Source: JBEEJL01 sp043744215 (GTDB taxonomy: Bacteria; Pseudomonadota; Gammaproteobacteria; Burkholderiales; JBEEJL01). Taken from it: DNA of 64,000 bases. Made by a program: the position numbers and the translations under genes. Each line of letters starts with the position of its first letter. Position 1 is the stretch's first letter. The notes below the pieces were generated by a model, which was given only the letters and a program-made list of their open reading frames with translations, searched no databases and was not told the DNA's origin. The DNA lies in contig JAYTVC010000027.1 of NCBI GenBank assembly GCA_043744215.1, positions 1 to 64,000 of the forward strand, in the 5' to 3' direction. Shown one piece after another: positions 1 through 10,143 of this stretch.

Positions 1-551
1 TCGTTCGCATCGAACACGCGACCCGTGAGCATCATGTCGCTCATACGCGCTACGCCAATCATGCGCGAGATGCGCACAGAGCCGCCGCCACCAACAAAAA
101 TGCCGCGCGTGCCTTCGGGCAAGCCGTAAAATGCGCTAGCTTCGGCCACGCGCAAATGCGCGCACGACGCCAGCTCCAATCCGCCGCCAACCACTGCGCC
201 TTGCAGAACCGCAATCACCGGCACCGGGCCGAATTGAATCTGGTCAAACGCGGCATGCCACGCGCGTGAATGCTGCATGCCTTCGCTGACATTGCGTTCA
301 GAGACTTCACTCAAGTCGAGGCCGGCGCAGAAATGCTCGCCTTCGCCACTGATGACAATCGCACGAATGTCCTTCGGCACGTTAATGAATGCCGTGTGCA
401 ATTGGGCCAACAGCGCATCGCTGATGGAATTGCGTTTGGCCGGACGATTTAGGCGGACGTGCAGAACGGGACCAGCCTGCTCGATGTGCAACAAAGGCAG
501 CGCACCAAGGGGGCCGCTGGTGCCAGCCAGTGATTGAAAAGTTTGCGGCAT
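1..551 (-). CDS. Crotonase / enoyl-CoA hydratase family protein (3' end outside window)
   Basis: The minus strand reads as an uninterrupted crotonase from the ATG at 549-551 to the window edge (183 codons, C-terminus missing). The segment ending VVGGGLELASCAH is the oxyanion-hole region of enoyl-CoA hydratases/isomerases, and HFCAGLDL is the usual acyl-CoA-binding strand. It begins 8 bp after the stop of the CoA ligase gene, with GAGGAA as ribosome site, so the two are cotranscribed. Next to a feruloyl-CoA-synthase-type ligase it probably hydrates an aromatic or unsaturated acyl-CoA. Whether it is a simple hydratase or a hydratase/lyase of the vanillin-forming type cannot be decided from the visible part. 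Confidence 0.85.
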   Translation of the reverse strand, partial: MPQTFQSLAGTSGPLGALPLLHIEQAGPVLHVRLNRPAKRNSISDALLAQLHTAFINVPKDIRAIVISGEGEHFCAGLDLSEVSERNVSEGMQHSRAWHAAFDQIQFGPVPVIAVLQGAVVGGGLELASCAHLRVAEASAFYGLPEGTRGIFVGGGGSVRISRMIGVARMSDMMLTGRVFDAN

Positions 552-559
552 GTTTTTCC

Positions 560-2356
560 TCAGGGTTTGATCACGCGCGCATCGTGCGGCGTGGCGTACA
601 AGGCGTGCACATCGGCCTCACGGCGAGAGAGTACCATGCGCTGGTTGATGTAACCCTTGTCGGTAATTTCGCCGGCGGCAGCGATCGGCGAATCGGACAA
701 CAGCAGCGCGCGCGCGGGTGTTTGCGACGAGCCCGTGCCCTGCTGCTTTAGCGCGCGCAACACATCGCGCACATGGTCGTTGATTTGTTGTGCTGGCAGT
801 GCGCGCGCCGCTTCGGTCAAAAACACCAGCATGCCGATGTCGTCGCGATCATGGCCGGTGACGACCACATCCTGCACATGGGGTGCCAGTGCCGACACCA
901 GATGCACGCGTAACATGCCGACGGAAACCCAGGTGCCGCTGGTCAATTTGAAATCTTCGGCTACGCGGCCGTTGAACACAATACCTTTGCGCGCATCGTT
1001 TTCATCCGCCAGATAACCCGCGTCGCCGATGCGATAAAAACCCTGCTCGTCGAACGCTTCGCGCGTGGCCGCTTCGTTATTGCGATAACCGGGAAAAACA
1101 TTAGCGCCACTCACGCGCATTTCCAGCTTGCCCGCATTGGGTATAAATTTGAGCGTCACACCCGGCAACGGCAAACCAATGACGCCGGGTCGCTCAAGCC
1201 GCCAATGGGCAAAGCTCACAGCCGGTGCCGTCTCGGTCGAGCCCCACGAAGTCGTGAGCCAGATGGGTTCATCGCGCACGCTTTTGACAACCGCTTCAAG
1301 CCGCTGCCAGGTCGAAACGGGCATTGACGCGCCCGCGTAAAACACCATACGCAAGCGGCCGAAAAATTTGCGCGCCAATTCCGGGTCAGACTCCAGCGCG
1401 GGCAGCAACATATCGTAGCCGCGCGGCACGTTGAAATAAACGGTGGGCTGCACATCGCGCAAATGGGCGATGGTTTTGCCGATGGCCTGCGGCATCGGCC
1501 TGCCGTCGTCGATATACATAGTGCCACCATTGCGCAAAACAATATTGACGTTATGGTTGCCGCCGAAGGTGTGGCTCCATGGTAGCCAGTCGAGCAGCAC
1601 CGGTTTTTCTTTTTCAAAAAAACGCAACGCCTGCGCCAACATTTGCTGGTTGGCGCACAACATGCGGTGGGTGTTGATCACGACTTTCGGATGGCCGGTC
1701 GAACCCGATGTCAGCAGATATTTCGCATGGGTGTCGGGCGAGATTTTTTCGAAAGCAGTGTGTACGGCTGGCGTTTCTTTGCTTGCGAGCAGATGCGCAA
1801 ATGAAACCGCTCCAGCATAAGTTTCCGCGCCTTTGCTGAATACTGCTGCCGCATCCACATCGCTGCCGGGCAACACCGGCGCGTAAGTCGCCGCGTCCGA
1901 CGCATACACCAGCGCCGGATTCAGTTCGCGCAAAATCGCATGAATTTTCGTGAAATCGCCCTGCGCCAACCGTGAATAGCCGCTGCTAATGGAACACACC
2001 GCCGTGCCGATATGCATACCGGCGAGCAGCAGCACCAGATGATCAAGCGAGTTGTCGGACAACACCGCAATCGGACGCGCCGTCGGCAAATGCATCTCGA
2101 TAAGTGATTGCGCCACTGCGCCAACACGCTGACGCAATTCGCGCCACGACAACATCGTCCATCCGCCCGCCGGGTTGGGTTCGCCAAAGGCCGGCGCGTC
2201 CGGTGTTTCTAGCGCCCAATGTTCAAGCCATTCACCCACGCATCGCGCGTAGGGCCGCAACGATTCAGGCGAATGCAACGTGAATGCTCCACCACCGAGA
2301 TCGGTTTTCACCACGGCGGGCGGTGCCAGCATGGCGGGGTCTTCAAAAAAATGCAT
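560..2356 (-). CDS. Feruloyl-CoA synthase-type AMP-forming acyl-CoA ligase
   Basis: A 598-residue ANL-superfamily ligase that would activate a carboxylic acid to its CoA ester through an acyl-adenylate. The AMP-binding motif TSGSTGHPKV lies near residues 216-225; the adenine motif is the later GSTETAP, followed by YRIGDAGY. The C-terminal stretch SGTWVSVGMLR and the ending EITDKGYINQR are characteristic of the feruloyl-CoA synthase subfamily rather than of FadD. A GGAGAC ribosome site precedes the ATG. It sits between a thiolase and a crotonase on the same strand, which suits CoA-dependent beta-oxidation of a phenylpropanoid acid; the actual substrate (ferulate, coumarate, cinnamate or another acid) is inference. 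Confidence 0.8.
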   Translation of the reverse strand: MHFFEDPAMLAPPAVVKTDLGGGAFTLHSPESLRPYARCVGEWLEHWALETPDAPAFGEPNPAGGWTMLSWRELRQRVGAVAQSLIEMHLPTARPIAVLSDNSLDHLVLLLAGMHIGTAVCSISSGYSRLAQGDFTKIHAILRELNPALVYASDAATYAPVLPGSDVDAAAVFSKGAETYAGAVSFAHLLASKETPAVHTAFEKISPDTHAKYLLTSGSTGHPKVVINTHRMLCANQQMLAQALRFFEKEKPVLLDWLPWSHTFGGNHNVNIVLRNGGTMYIDDGRPMPQAIGKTIAHLRDVQPTVYFNVPRGYDMLLPALESDPELARKFFGRLRMVFYAGASMPVSTWQRLEAVVKSVRDEPIWLTTSWGSTETAPAVSFAHWRLERPGVIGLPLPGVTLKFIPNAGKLEMRVSGANVFPGYRNNEAATREAFDEQGFYRIGDAGYLADENDARKGIVFNGRVAEDFKLTSGTWVSVGMLRVHLVSALAPHVQDVVVTGHDRDDIGMLVFLTEAARALPAQQINDHVRDVLRALKQQGTGSSQTPARALLLSDSPIAAAGEITDKGYINQRMVLSRREADVHALYATPHDARVIKP

Positions 2357-2510
2357 GCAGTGTTTGTCTCCGTCTTAGCCGCTCAGAATCAGATATGGAA
2401 TGGTTGCAGGAAATTATTTGATTGAATTACATTTTTTTGGAAATTACTTAAGGGTTGTTATTTGCTTCAGAGACTACTGAAAATCAATTGTGCAAATATC
2501 AATGAAATAT

Positions 2511-2572
2511 GGCCTATTGTGGATTCCGTTCATGGTTCGACGAGCTCACCACGAACGGACCCACAATAGGCC
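2511..2572. repeat. Long hairpin repeat between ligase and thiolase genes
   Basis: Outer arms GGCCTATTGTGG (2511-2522) and CCACAATAGGCC (2561-2572) are perfectly complementary. Inner arms TCCGTTCATGG and CCACGAACGGA pair with one mismatch. The continuation CATCCTGAGCCCGTCGAAGGA resembles dispersed intergenic repeats common in proteobacterial genomes. It fills part of the 266-bp gap between the thiolase stop and the ligase start and may stabilise or terminate the upstream transcript. Confidence 0.75.
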
Positions 2573-2622
2573 GTTCATCCTGAGCCCGTCGAAGGACACG
2601 AACAAAGTTTCTTTAGGTAAAA

Positions 2623-3801
2623 TTAAACTACCTCAAACAAACCCGCCGCGCCCTGCCCTCCGCCGATGCACATGGTCACCACCACATATTTCACGCCACG
2701 CCGCTTGCCCTCGATCAACGCATGGCCGGTGAGGCGCGCGCCGGAAACACCGTACGGGTGCCCCACCGCGATCGCGCCGCCGTTCACATTCAGGCGATCA
2801 GCTGGAATGCCAAGTTTGTCGCGGCAGTAAAGCACTTGCACGGCGAAGGCTTCGTTGAGTTCCCACAGGCCGATGTCGGCGACTGTGAGGCCGGCTTTTT
2901 TTAATAATTTGGGAATCGCGAATACCGGCCCGATGCCCATTTCATCCGGCTCGCAACCGGCGACGGCGAAGCCGCGAAAAATACCCAACGCTTTCAATCC
3001 GCGCTGCTCGGCCAGCTTCGCGTTCATCACCACCGCTGCCGATGCGCCGTCGGAAAACTGGCTCGCATTGCCCGCCGAAATCACACCGCCTTCGATGGCC
3101 GGTTTGATTTGCGACACGCCCTCGTAAGTCGTGTCGGCGCGAATGCCTTCGTCTTGCGCCAGCGTGATTTCCTTGATGGTTTCCTGCCCCGTGGTTTTAT
3201 CGACGACTTTCATGTTTACCGTGATGGGCACAATCTCATCGTTGAACTTGCCCTCCGTGCGCGCCTTTGCCGCGCGCAACTGGCTTTCAACGCCATAACG
3301 ATCTTGCAACTCGCGTGAAATGTTGTAACGCTTCGCCACGACTTCGGCCGTGCGCAGCATGGGCCAATACACTTCCGGCTTATGCTCCTTTAGCCAGCCA
3401 TCGACCATGTTGTGCATATTCATTTCGTTTTGCACCAGCGAAATCGACTCCACGCCGCCCGCCACATAAATGTCGCCCTCGCCCGCGATAATGCGTTGCG
3501 CCGCCATGGCAATGGTTTGCAAACCGCTGGAACAAAACCGGTTGATCGTCATACCCGGCACTGTCACCGGACAACCGGCCCGCAGCGCCACCTGCCGCGC
3601 AATATTGCTGCCCGTCGCACCTTCCGGGTTGGCGCAGCCCATCAATACATCTTCCACCTCGCCATGTTCAATCTTCGCGCGGCGAATGGCATGGTCAACC
3701 GCATGGCCGCCCAGTGTCGCGCCATGGGTCATGTTGAATGCTCCGCGCCAGGATTTTGCAAGCCCCGTGCGGGCGGTGGAAACGATAACAGCGTCAGTCA
3801 T
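2623..3801 (-). CDS. Acetyl-CoA C-acyltransferase (thiolase)
   Basis: A 392-residue thiolase, the usual length, catalysing CoA-dependent cleavage of a 3-ketoacyl-CoA. The nucleophilic cysteine is Cys90 in NRFCSSGLQ, the catalytic His lies in GHPYGVSGAR and the second Cys is Cys378 in MCIGGGQGAA. It follows the fused hydratase/dehydrogenase gene on the same strand, so the two supply the last three beta-oxidation steps. The 216-bp gap upstream (3802-4017) contains only G+C-rich repeat-like sequence. The chain length or aromatic nature of the substrate is not readable from sequence. Confidence 0.92.
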   Translation of the reverse strand: MTDAVIVSTARTGLAKSWRGAFNMTHGATLGGHAVDHAIRRAKIEHGEVEDVLMGCANPEGATGSNIARQVALRAGCPVTVPGMTINRFCSSGLQTIAMAAQRIIAGEGDIYVAGGVESISLVQNEMNMHNMVDGWLKEHKPEVYWPMLRTAEVVAKRYNISRELQDRYGVESQLRAAKARTEGKFNDEIVPITVNMKVVDKTTGQETIKEITLAQDEGIRADTTYEGVSQIKPAIEGGVISAGNASQFSDGASAAVVMNAKLAEQRGLKALGIFRGFAVAGCEPDEMGIGPVFAIPKLLKKAGLTVADIGLWELNEAFAVQVLYCRDKLGIPADRLNVNGGAIAVGHPYGVSGARLTGHALIEGKRRGVKYVVVTMCIGGGQGAAGLFEVV

Positions 3802-4017
3802 GATGTTCTCCAGTTAAAAATTAAACGTAGGGTGCGCTCGCGCACCATGTCAAAAAAATTGTAGTTGCTAGAATTGCATCGCAAGGTTCCTATGTTATCT
3901 ATTCCGAATTAATGGAGCATGAGTTTCGCAGGATGGGCTGCGATAACGTGCCCATCAAAATTTTGTTCGGTAGGCACGCGCGCAAAAAAGCCGCGCGCTT
4001 TGCCACCCTGCTTTTTT
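3802..4017. other. Intergenic region with repeat-like sequence
   Basis: No gene is supported here. Around 3930-3960 there is a GGATGGGCTGCGATAACGTGCCCATC segment-like inverted pattern (GATGGGC against GCCCATC), similar to those at 47579-47610 and 56944-56975. At 3974-4010 GC-rich arms GCGCGC and GCGCGC flank an A-run. These probably belong to a dispersed repeat family rather than to a regulatory site. Confidence 0.4.
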
Positions 4018-6117
<2,100 letters not shown>

Positions 6118-6134
6118 GGGAAGCTCCTAAAATA

Positions 6135-6160
6135 TTCATAATAATCAATAAGTTACGTAA
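6135..6160 (+). repeat. 26-bp A+T-rich dispersed element, copy 1
   Basis: Begins TTCATAATAATCAA and ends GTTACGTAA. It contains AATCAATAAGTTA, an exact match to the IHF consensus WATCAANNNNTTR. It lies just upstream of the fused beta-oxidation gene (minus strand) and beside a larger inverted repeat. Divergent relative to the best copies (47677 and 53824). Confidence 0.6.
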
Positions 6161-6164
6161 ATGC

Positions 6165-6248
6165 GTCATGTTGAGCGTTAGCGAAACATCTGCTCTTGAA
6201 TCTACAACAAAATCAAAGGCGAGATTCTTCGCTAACGCTCAGAATGAC
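6165..6248. repeat. ERIC-like imperfect inverted repeat
   Basis: Left arm GTCATGTTGAGCGTTAGCGAA and right arm TTCGCTAACGCTCAGAATGAC pair with few mismatches. It belongs to the same family as the repeats at 42978-43052, 56873-56937 and 60536-60610. It is in the gap between the upstream ABC-transporter ATPase gene and the beta-oxidation gene. Confidence 0.8.
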
Positions 6249-6352
6249 GGGCTCTGGTGATGCTTTGCTAACGCTTAGCATGACAGGCTGTTGTGATGCT
6301 TTGCCAACGCTTAGCATGACAGGCTGTTGTGATTCTTTGCTAACGCTTAGCA
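6245..6352. repeat. Three tandem 36-bp units
   Basis: Units at 6245-6280, 6281-6316 and 6317-6352, each ending CTTAGCA; units 2 and 3 differ at only a couple of positions and unit 1 at a few more. Each unit resembles the right arm of the adjacent ERIC-like repeat (TTTGCTAACGCTTAGCATGA), so the array looks like slippage expansion of that arm. There is no spacer structure and no cas gene, so it is not CRISPR. Confidence 0.9.
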
Positions 6353-6365
6353 TGAGGGCGAAAAT

Positions 6366-7061
6366 TTATACCTCTAGCCATTCCTTTCTGATTGCCTCAT
6401 TGCCGCGCAAATCTGCCGGTGTGCCTTCAAACACGATATGGCCATGGCCCATCACATAGAGGCGTTGGGAAATATTCAGCGCGATGGAGAGTTTTTGTTC
6501 CACCAATAAAATCGACACACCGCGATTTTTGATTTCGTTGAGCAGGTCGGCGACGAGATCGACAATCTTTGGCGCGAGGCCTTCGGTAGGTTCGTCGATC
6601 ATGATCAAATCAGGATCGCCCATCAGCGTGCGGCACAGAGTCAGCATTTGTTGTTCGCCGCCCGACAGCACGCCAGCGGAAGTGTCGGCGCGTTCACGCA
6701 AGCGCGGGAAGAGTTGGTACATGTCGTCCATGCTCCAGCGGCCGCGCTGCTTGCTGCCTTTCATACCCAATATGAGATTTTGTTTCACGGTGAGTGTCGG
6801 GAACACATCGCGGTTTTCCGGCACGTAGCCAATGCCTTTGTGCGCGATGGTGTGTGCAGGCAGGCCAGAAATTTTTTCGCCTTTGAATGTAACTTCGCCG
6901 TGGGGAATCACTTCGCCCATGATGGCTTTAATGGTGGTCGAGCGGCCGACGCCGTTACGGCCGAGAAGGCTGACAATTTCACCCGCGCCCACGCGCATAT
7001 TTACGCCGCGCAGGATGTGGCTTTTGCCGTAGTACGCGTTGAGATCTTTTACCTCAAGCAT
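6366..7061 (-). CDS. ABC transporter ATP-binding protein, LivF type
   Basis: A 231-residue ATPase of the branched-chain amino acid/aromatic acid import family. I start it at 7061 (MLEVKDLNAYYG), the family start, overlapping the LivG-type gene by 8 bp. Signature LSGGEQQML and Walker B LIMIDEPTEGL are intact. The Walker A reads GRNGVGRST, with arginine where the nucleotide-binding lysine normally is; the codon is CGC at about 6950, so this is not a reading error of one base. Last gene of the importer operon, followed by repeats and then the beta-oxidation genes. Confidence 0.92.
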   Translation of the reverse strand: MLEVKDLNAYYGKSHILRGVNMRVGAGEIVSLLGRNGVGRSTTIKAIMGEVIPHGEVTFKGEKISGLPAHTIAHKGIGYVPENRDVFPTLTVKQNLILGMKGSKQRGRWSMDDMYQLFPRLRERADTSAGVLSGGEQQMLTLCRTLMGDPDLIMIDEPTEGLAPKIVDLVADLLNEIKNRGVSILLVEQKLSIALNISQRLYVMGHGHIVFEGTPADLRGNEAIRKEWLEV

Positions 7062-7803
7062 GGTCGGTCCCCAAATACGCTTCCTGCACTTTTTTGTTTG
7101 AACGAATTTCCGTTGGCGTACCCGTCGCAATAATTTCGCCGTACACCAAAACGGAAATGCGGTCGGCCAGCCCGAACACGACGCCCATGTCGTGCTCGAC
7201 CACAATCAACGTTTTATTTTTACTCACGTTGCGGATGAGTTCCACCGCCGCGTCGGATTCCGAGCGGCTCATGCCGGCCGTGGGTTCGTCGAGCAATATT
7301 ACGTTTGCGCCACCTGCGATGGTCACGCCGATTTCCAGCGCGCGCTGTTCGGCGTAAGACAAAATACCGGCGGGCAAATTACGCCGTGACGACAAGCCGA
7401 TTTCTACCAGCACTTGTTCGGCGCGCTGGTTGGCATCTTTAAGTTTGCTCATGCGCTGCCAAAAAGAATAGTGGTAACCCAGCGACCACAGCACGGAACA
7501 GCGGATATTCTCAAACACGGACATGCGATGGAAAATATTGGTCACCTGAAAACTACGCGATAAACCTTTGCGATTGATTTCGTAAGCGGGCAAACCGGAA
7601 ATGCTGTGGTTGTTGAGTTTGATATCGCCGCTGGAAATGGGAAAGCGTCCGCTGATCAAATTGAACAATGTCGATTTACCCGCACCGTTGGGACCAATGA
7701 TGGCGTGACGCTCACCTTGCACCACGTCGAGATTCACGCCGTTGATGATGGCAGTTTTGCCGAAACTTTTTTTCACATCGGTGAGTTGCAAGGCGGAAGT
7801 CAT
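7054..7803 (-). CDS. ABC transporter ATP-binding protein, LivG type
   Basis: A 249-residue ATPase with canonical Walker A GPNGAGKST, a LivG-type signature written LSYAEQRALEIG and Walker B VILLDEPTAGM. It pairs with the LivF-type subunit to power uptake through the two permeases encoded just upstream. It overlaps the LivM-type gene by 4 bp and the LivF-type gene by 8 bp, so the subunits are translationally coupled. Its intact Walker A makes it the safer catalytic partner of the heterodimer. Confidence 0.93.
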   Translation of the reverse strand: MTSALQLTDVKKSFGKTAIINGVNLDVVQGERHAIIGPNGAGKSTLFNLISGRFPISSGDIKLNNHSISGLPAYEINRKGLSRSFQVTNIFHRMSVFENIRCSVLWSLGYHYSFWQRMSKLKDANQRAEQVLVEIGLSSRRNLPAGILSYAEQRALEIGVTIAGGANVILLDEPTAGMSRSESDAAVELIRNVSKNKTLIVVEHDMGVVFGLADRISVLVYGEIIATGTPTEIRSNKKVQEAYLGTDHA

Positions 7804-9071
7804 GCATTGCCTTTCTGCATTTGCAGCGACACGTCGCGCAACGCATTCGATACATAGCGCCAGGCGAAGCGGAACAGCAACGCGCCGATAGCCAGCAACA
7901 CGATGGCTGCAATCCAGCCGGTGGGTTGCGTAGAATCCACCGTCATACCGAACAGTTTCAGATGGTGATCAACCTCGGTCAAGCGGCGATAAGTGAGCTC
8001 AACAATGCCCGCCACACCGGCAAATGCCACTATAGCTGCGCCGAACGCGGCGAGATAAGATGGCAGCAAACGCGACAGTAATTTGGCATCCCAAATGGGC
8101 TTATGCAGCGCGATGACGCCGGAGATGCCGCCCGGCGCAAACAACACCATGCTCAAAAATAAAATGCCGAAATAAAACAACCAGGCTTTGGTAATGCCGC
8201 TTAAAGTGAGACCAAGAAACACCATCAGCACCGCGCCTATTATCGGCCCATAAAATTGGCCGATGCCGCCAATGAAGGCCATCACCAACACATTGCCGGA
8301 ACGGATTGCGCCCACGGCTTCGGCAGTGACGATTTCGTAATTGATGGCGGCAAGACCGCCCGCGATGCCGGCAAAAAAGCCGGCAAGAATCATGGCGAGA
8401 TATCGCACACGCTGCGGGTTGTAACCGACGAATTCGGCGCGCTCGGGATTGTCGCGCACGGCGTTCATCATACGGCCCAGCGGCGTGCGCGTGATGGCGT
8501 ACATGCCAAAAATCGCCAGCAGCATCCAGAACGCGATCAAATAATAGACTTCGATTTGCGGCCCGTAGCTGATGCCGAACAAACCTTTACCCATGCTGCG
8601 GTTGCCAGAAATGCCCGCTTCGCCGCCGAAGAATGCGGGAAACATGAGCGAACACGCCGCGACCAATTCACCAATACCCATCGAGATCATGGCGAACGTC
8701 GTACCAGCGCGTTTGGTGGAAACATAACCGAGAATCGCGCCGCACAACATGCCGGCCACACCGCCAATGAGGGGGATCAGCGTGACGGGGAAATGAAAAC
8801 TGCCTTTGCCGATGAGGTTGAGCGCGTGAATGCTGATATACGCCCCCATGCCGGAATACACCGCATGGCCGAAGGACAACATGCCGCTCTGCCCCAACAA
8901 CATGTTGTACGACAGCGCGAAGATGATCATGATGCCGATTTCGTTCAGCGTGGTGAGTGCATAGCCGGTTTTGAAAACCAGTGGCAGCAGGCAAATGAGC
9001 AATGCGCTGCCGCCCCACAAGGCGACGCGGCCAAATTTGAATTTGCTTTCTGCAGGTAAGGCGATGCTCAT
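7800..9071 (-). CDS. ABC transporter permease, LivM type
   Basis: A 423-residue multi-pass inner-membrane permease with the LivM family core (SYNMLLGQSGMLSFGHA near residues 54-70 and the EAA-like NPERAEFVGYNPQRVRYLA loop). It is longer than usual: about 80 extra C-terminal residues hold two further hydrophobic segments (around 340-360 and 385-405). It overlaps both neighbours by 4 bp. With the LivH-type protein it forms the transmembrane channel. Substrate is probably an organic or aromatic acid given the flanking ligase genes; an amino acid cannot be excluded. Confidence 0.9.
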   Translation of the reverse strand: MSIALPAESKFKFGRVALWGGSALLICLLPLVFKTGYALTTLNEIGIMIIFALSYNMLLGQSGMLSFGHAVYSGMGAYISIHALNLIGKGSFHFPVTLIPLIGGVAGMLCGAILGYVSTKRAGTTFAMISMGIGELVAACSLMFPAFFGGEAGISGNRSMGKGLFGISYGPQIEVYYLIAFWMLLAIFGMYAITRTPLGRMMNAVRDNPERAEFVGYNPQRVRYLAMILAGFFAGIAGGLAAINYEIVTAEAVGAIRSGNVLVMAFIGGIGQFYGPIIGAVLMVFLGLTLSGITKAWLFYFGILFLSMVLFAPGGISGVIALHKPIWDAKLLSRLLPSYLAAFGAAIVAFAGVAGIVELTYRRLTEVDHHLKLFGMTVDSTQPTGWIAAIVLLAIGALLFRFAWRYVSNALRDVSLQMQKGNA

Positions 9072-10015
9072 GATTCGCGCGTCCCCATAATGCCTTTGGG
9101 GCGAAAGATCAGCATCACGACCATCAGCAAAAACGGCAACACGGGAGCGGTTTGCGAAACTTTAATGGAAAACAAATTATGCAGCGGCGAGCCCGGCTGC
9201 AAGGCGATGCCGAGTTTGGAAAACAAATCGACCAGGGAAAAATCCACTGCGACCGAAAAAGTTTGCAGGATGCCAATCAACAGCGACGCGATGAACGCGC
9301 CGGTTAATGACCCCAGTCCGCCAACGACGATGACGGCAAACACAATCGGTCCCATCGCCGCCGCCATGCTGGGCAAGGTTTCGCGCGCGTTGCCGTCGAT
9401 GACGCCCGCCAACCCCGCCAGGCCGCAACCCACGCCGAATACCAGCATGAAAATACGCGTCACATTATGGCCCAAGGCCTCGACCATTTGCGGGTGAGTG
9501 ATCGACGCCTGGATGATCAAACCGATACGAGTACGCGTAATCAGCAGCCACAAGCCAATCATCATGACAATGGAAACCAGCATCATGAAGCCCTTATAGG
9601 CGGGAAAGGTCGTGGTGTAAAGCGTGAACAAGGTGAAGTCGAGGGCAGCGGGGATTTTGTAATTCATCGGCGCACGGCCCCAGAAAATATGCACCAGTTC
9701 TTCAATGAGAAATGCGAGGCCGAAAGTAAATAACAATTCCGACACGTGGCCGAATTTATGCACGCGGCGCAAGCCAAAGCGCTCAACCGCCGCGCCGATG
9801 GCAGCGACTAAAACCGGCGCGACAATCAGTGCGGGCCAGAAGCCGATAGCCGCGCTGATCTGATACGCGAAGTAGGCACCGATCATATAAAAACTGGCGT
9901 GGGCAAAATTCAATACGCCCATCATGCTGAGTATCAGCGTGAGTCCGCTGGAGAGCATGAATAGCAGCAGCCCGTAGGAAATGCCGTGCAGCAACGAGAT
10001 TAAAAAGAATTCCAC
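9068..10015 (-). CDS. ABC transporter permease, LivH type
   Basis: A 315-residue multi-pass permease. The N-terminal GISYGLLLFMLSSGLTL and MGVLNFAHASFYMIGAY are LivH hallmarks, as is the loop GHNVTRIFMLVFGVGCGLAGLAG. It overlaps the LivM-type gene by 4 bp. The 128-bp gap separating it from the binding-protein gene contains a strong hairpin, which would let the binding protein be made in excess. Confidence 0.92.
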   Translation of the reverse strand: MEFFLISLLHGISYGLLLFMLSSGLTLILSMMGVLNFAHASFYMIGAYFAYQISAAIGFWPALIVAPVLVAAIGAAVERFGLRRVHKFGHVSELLFTFGLAFLIEELVHIFWGRAPMNYKIPAALDFTLFTLYTTTFPAYKGFMMLVSIVMMIGLWLLITRTRIGLIIQASITHPQMVEALGHNVTRIFMLVFGVGCGLAGLAGVIDGNARETLPSMAAAMGPIVFAVIVVGGLGSLTGAFIASLLIGILQTFSVAVDFSLVDLFSKLGIALQPGSPLHNLFSIKVSQTAPVLPFLLMVVMLIFRPKGIMGTRES

Positions 10016-10098
10016 CCTGAAGCTCCTCTTGGTTTCATTTTTTATTTTTGGAATTTTCAGCTACAGGATAAACGATTGTTTTTCGCTTGCCTAATGAA

Positions 10099-10127
10099 AT
10101 TCGCCCGGCTGATAAGGCCGGGCGAAT
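10099..10127 (-). terminator. Intra-operon hairpin (attenuator) between binding-protein and permease genes
   Basis: Perfect arms ATTCGCCCGGC (10099-10109) and GCCGGGCGAAT (10117-10127) with a 7-nt loop. There is no clear U-run on the minus-strand transcript, so partial termination or protection of the upstream message is more likely than full termination. Confidence 0.65.
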
Positions 10128-10143
10128 GTTGAATCAAAACAAA

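Noticed and set aside
2401..2440. Possible further A+T-rich element near the ligase start (TATTTGATTGAATTAC)
   Set aside because: It lacks four internal bases of the element and has no IHF consensus; too degenerate to count.
6245..6352. Possible CRISPR array
   Set aside because: The units are contiguous, with no unique spacers and no cas genes; it is a simple tandem repeat.
8256..9059. A 267-codon plus-strand frame opposite the LivM-type gene
   Set aside because: Composition (His/Arg/Ala-rich) and position show it is an antisense shadow.
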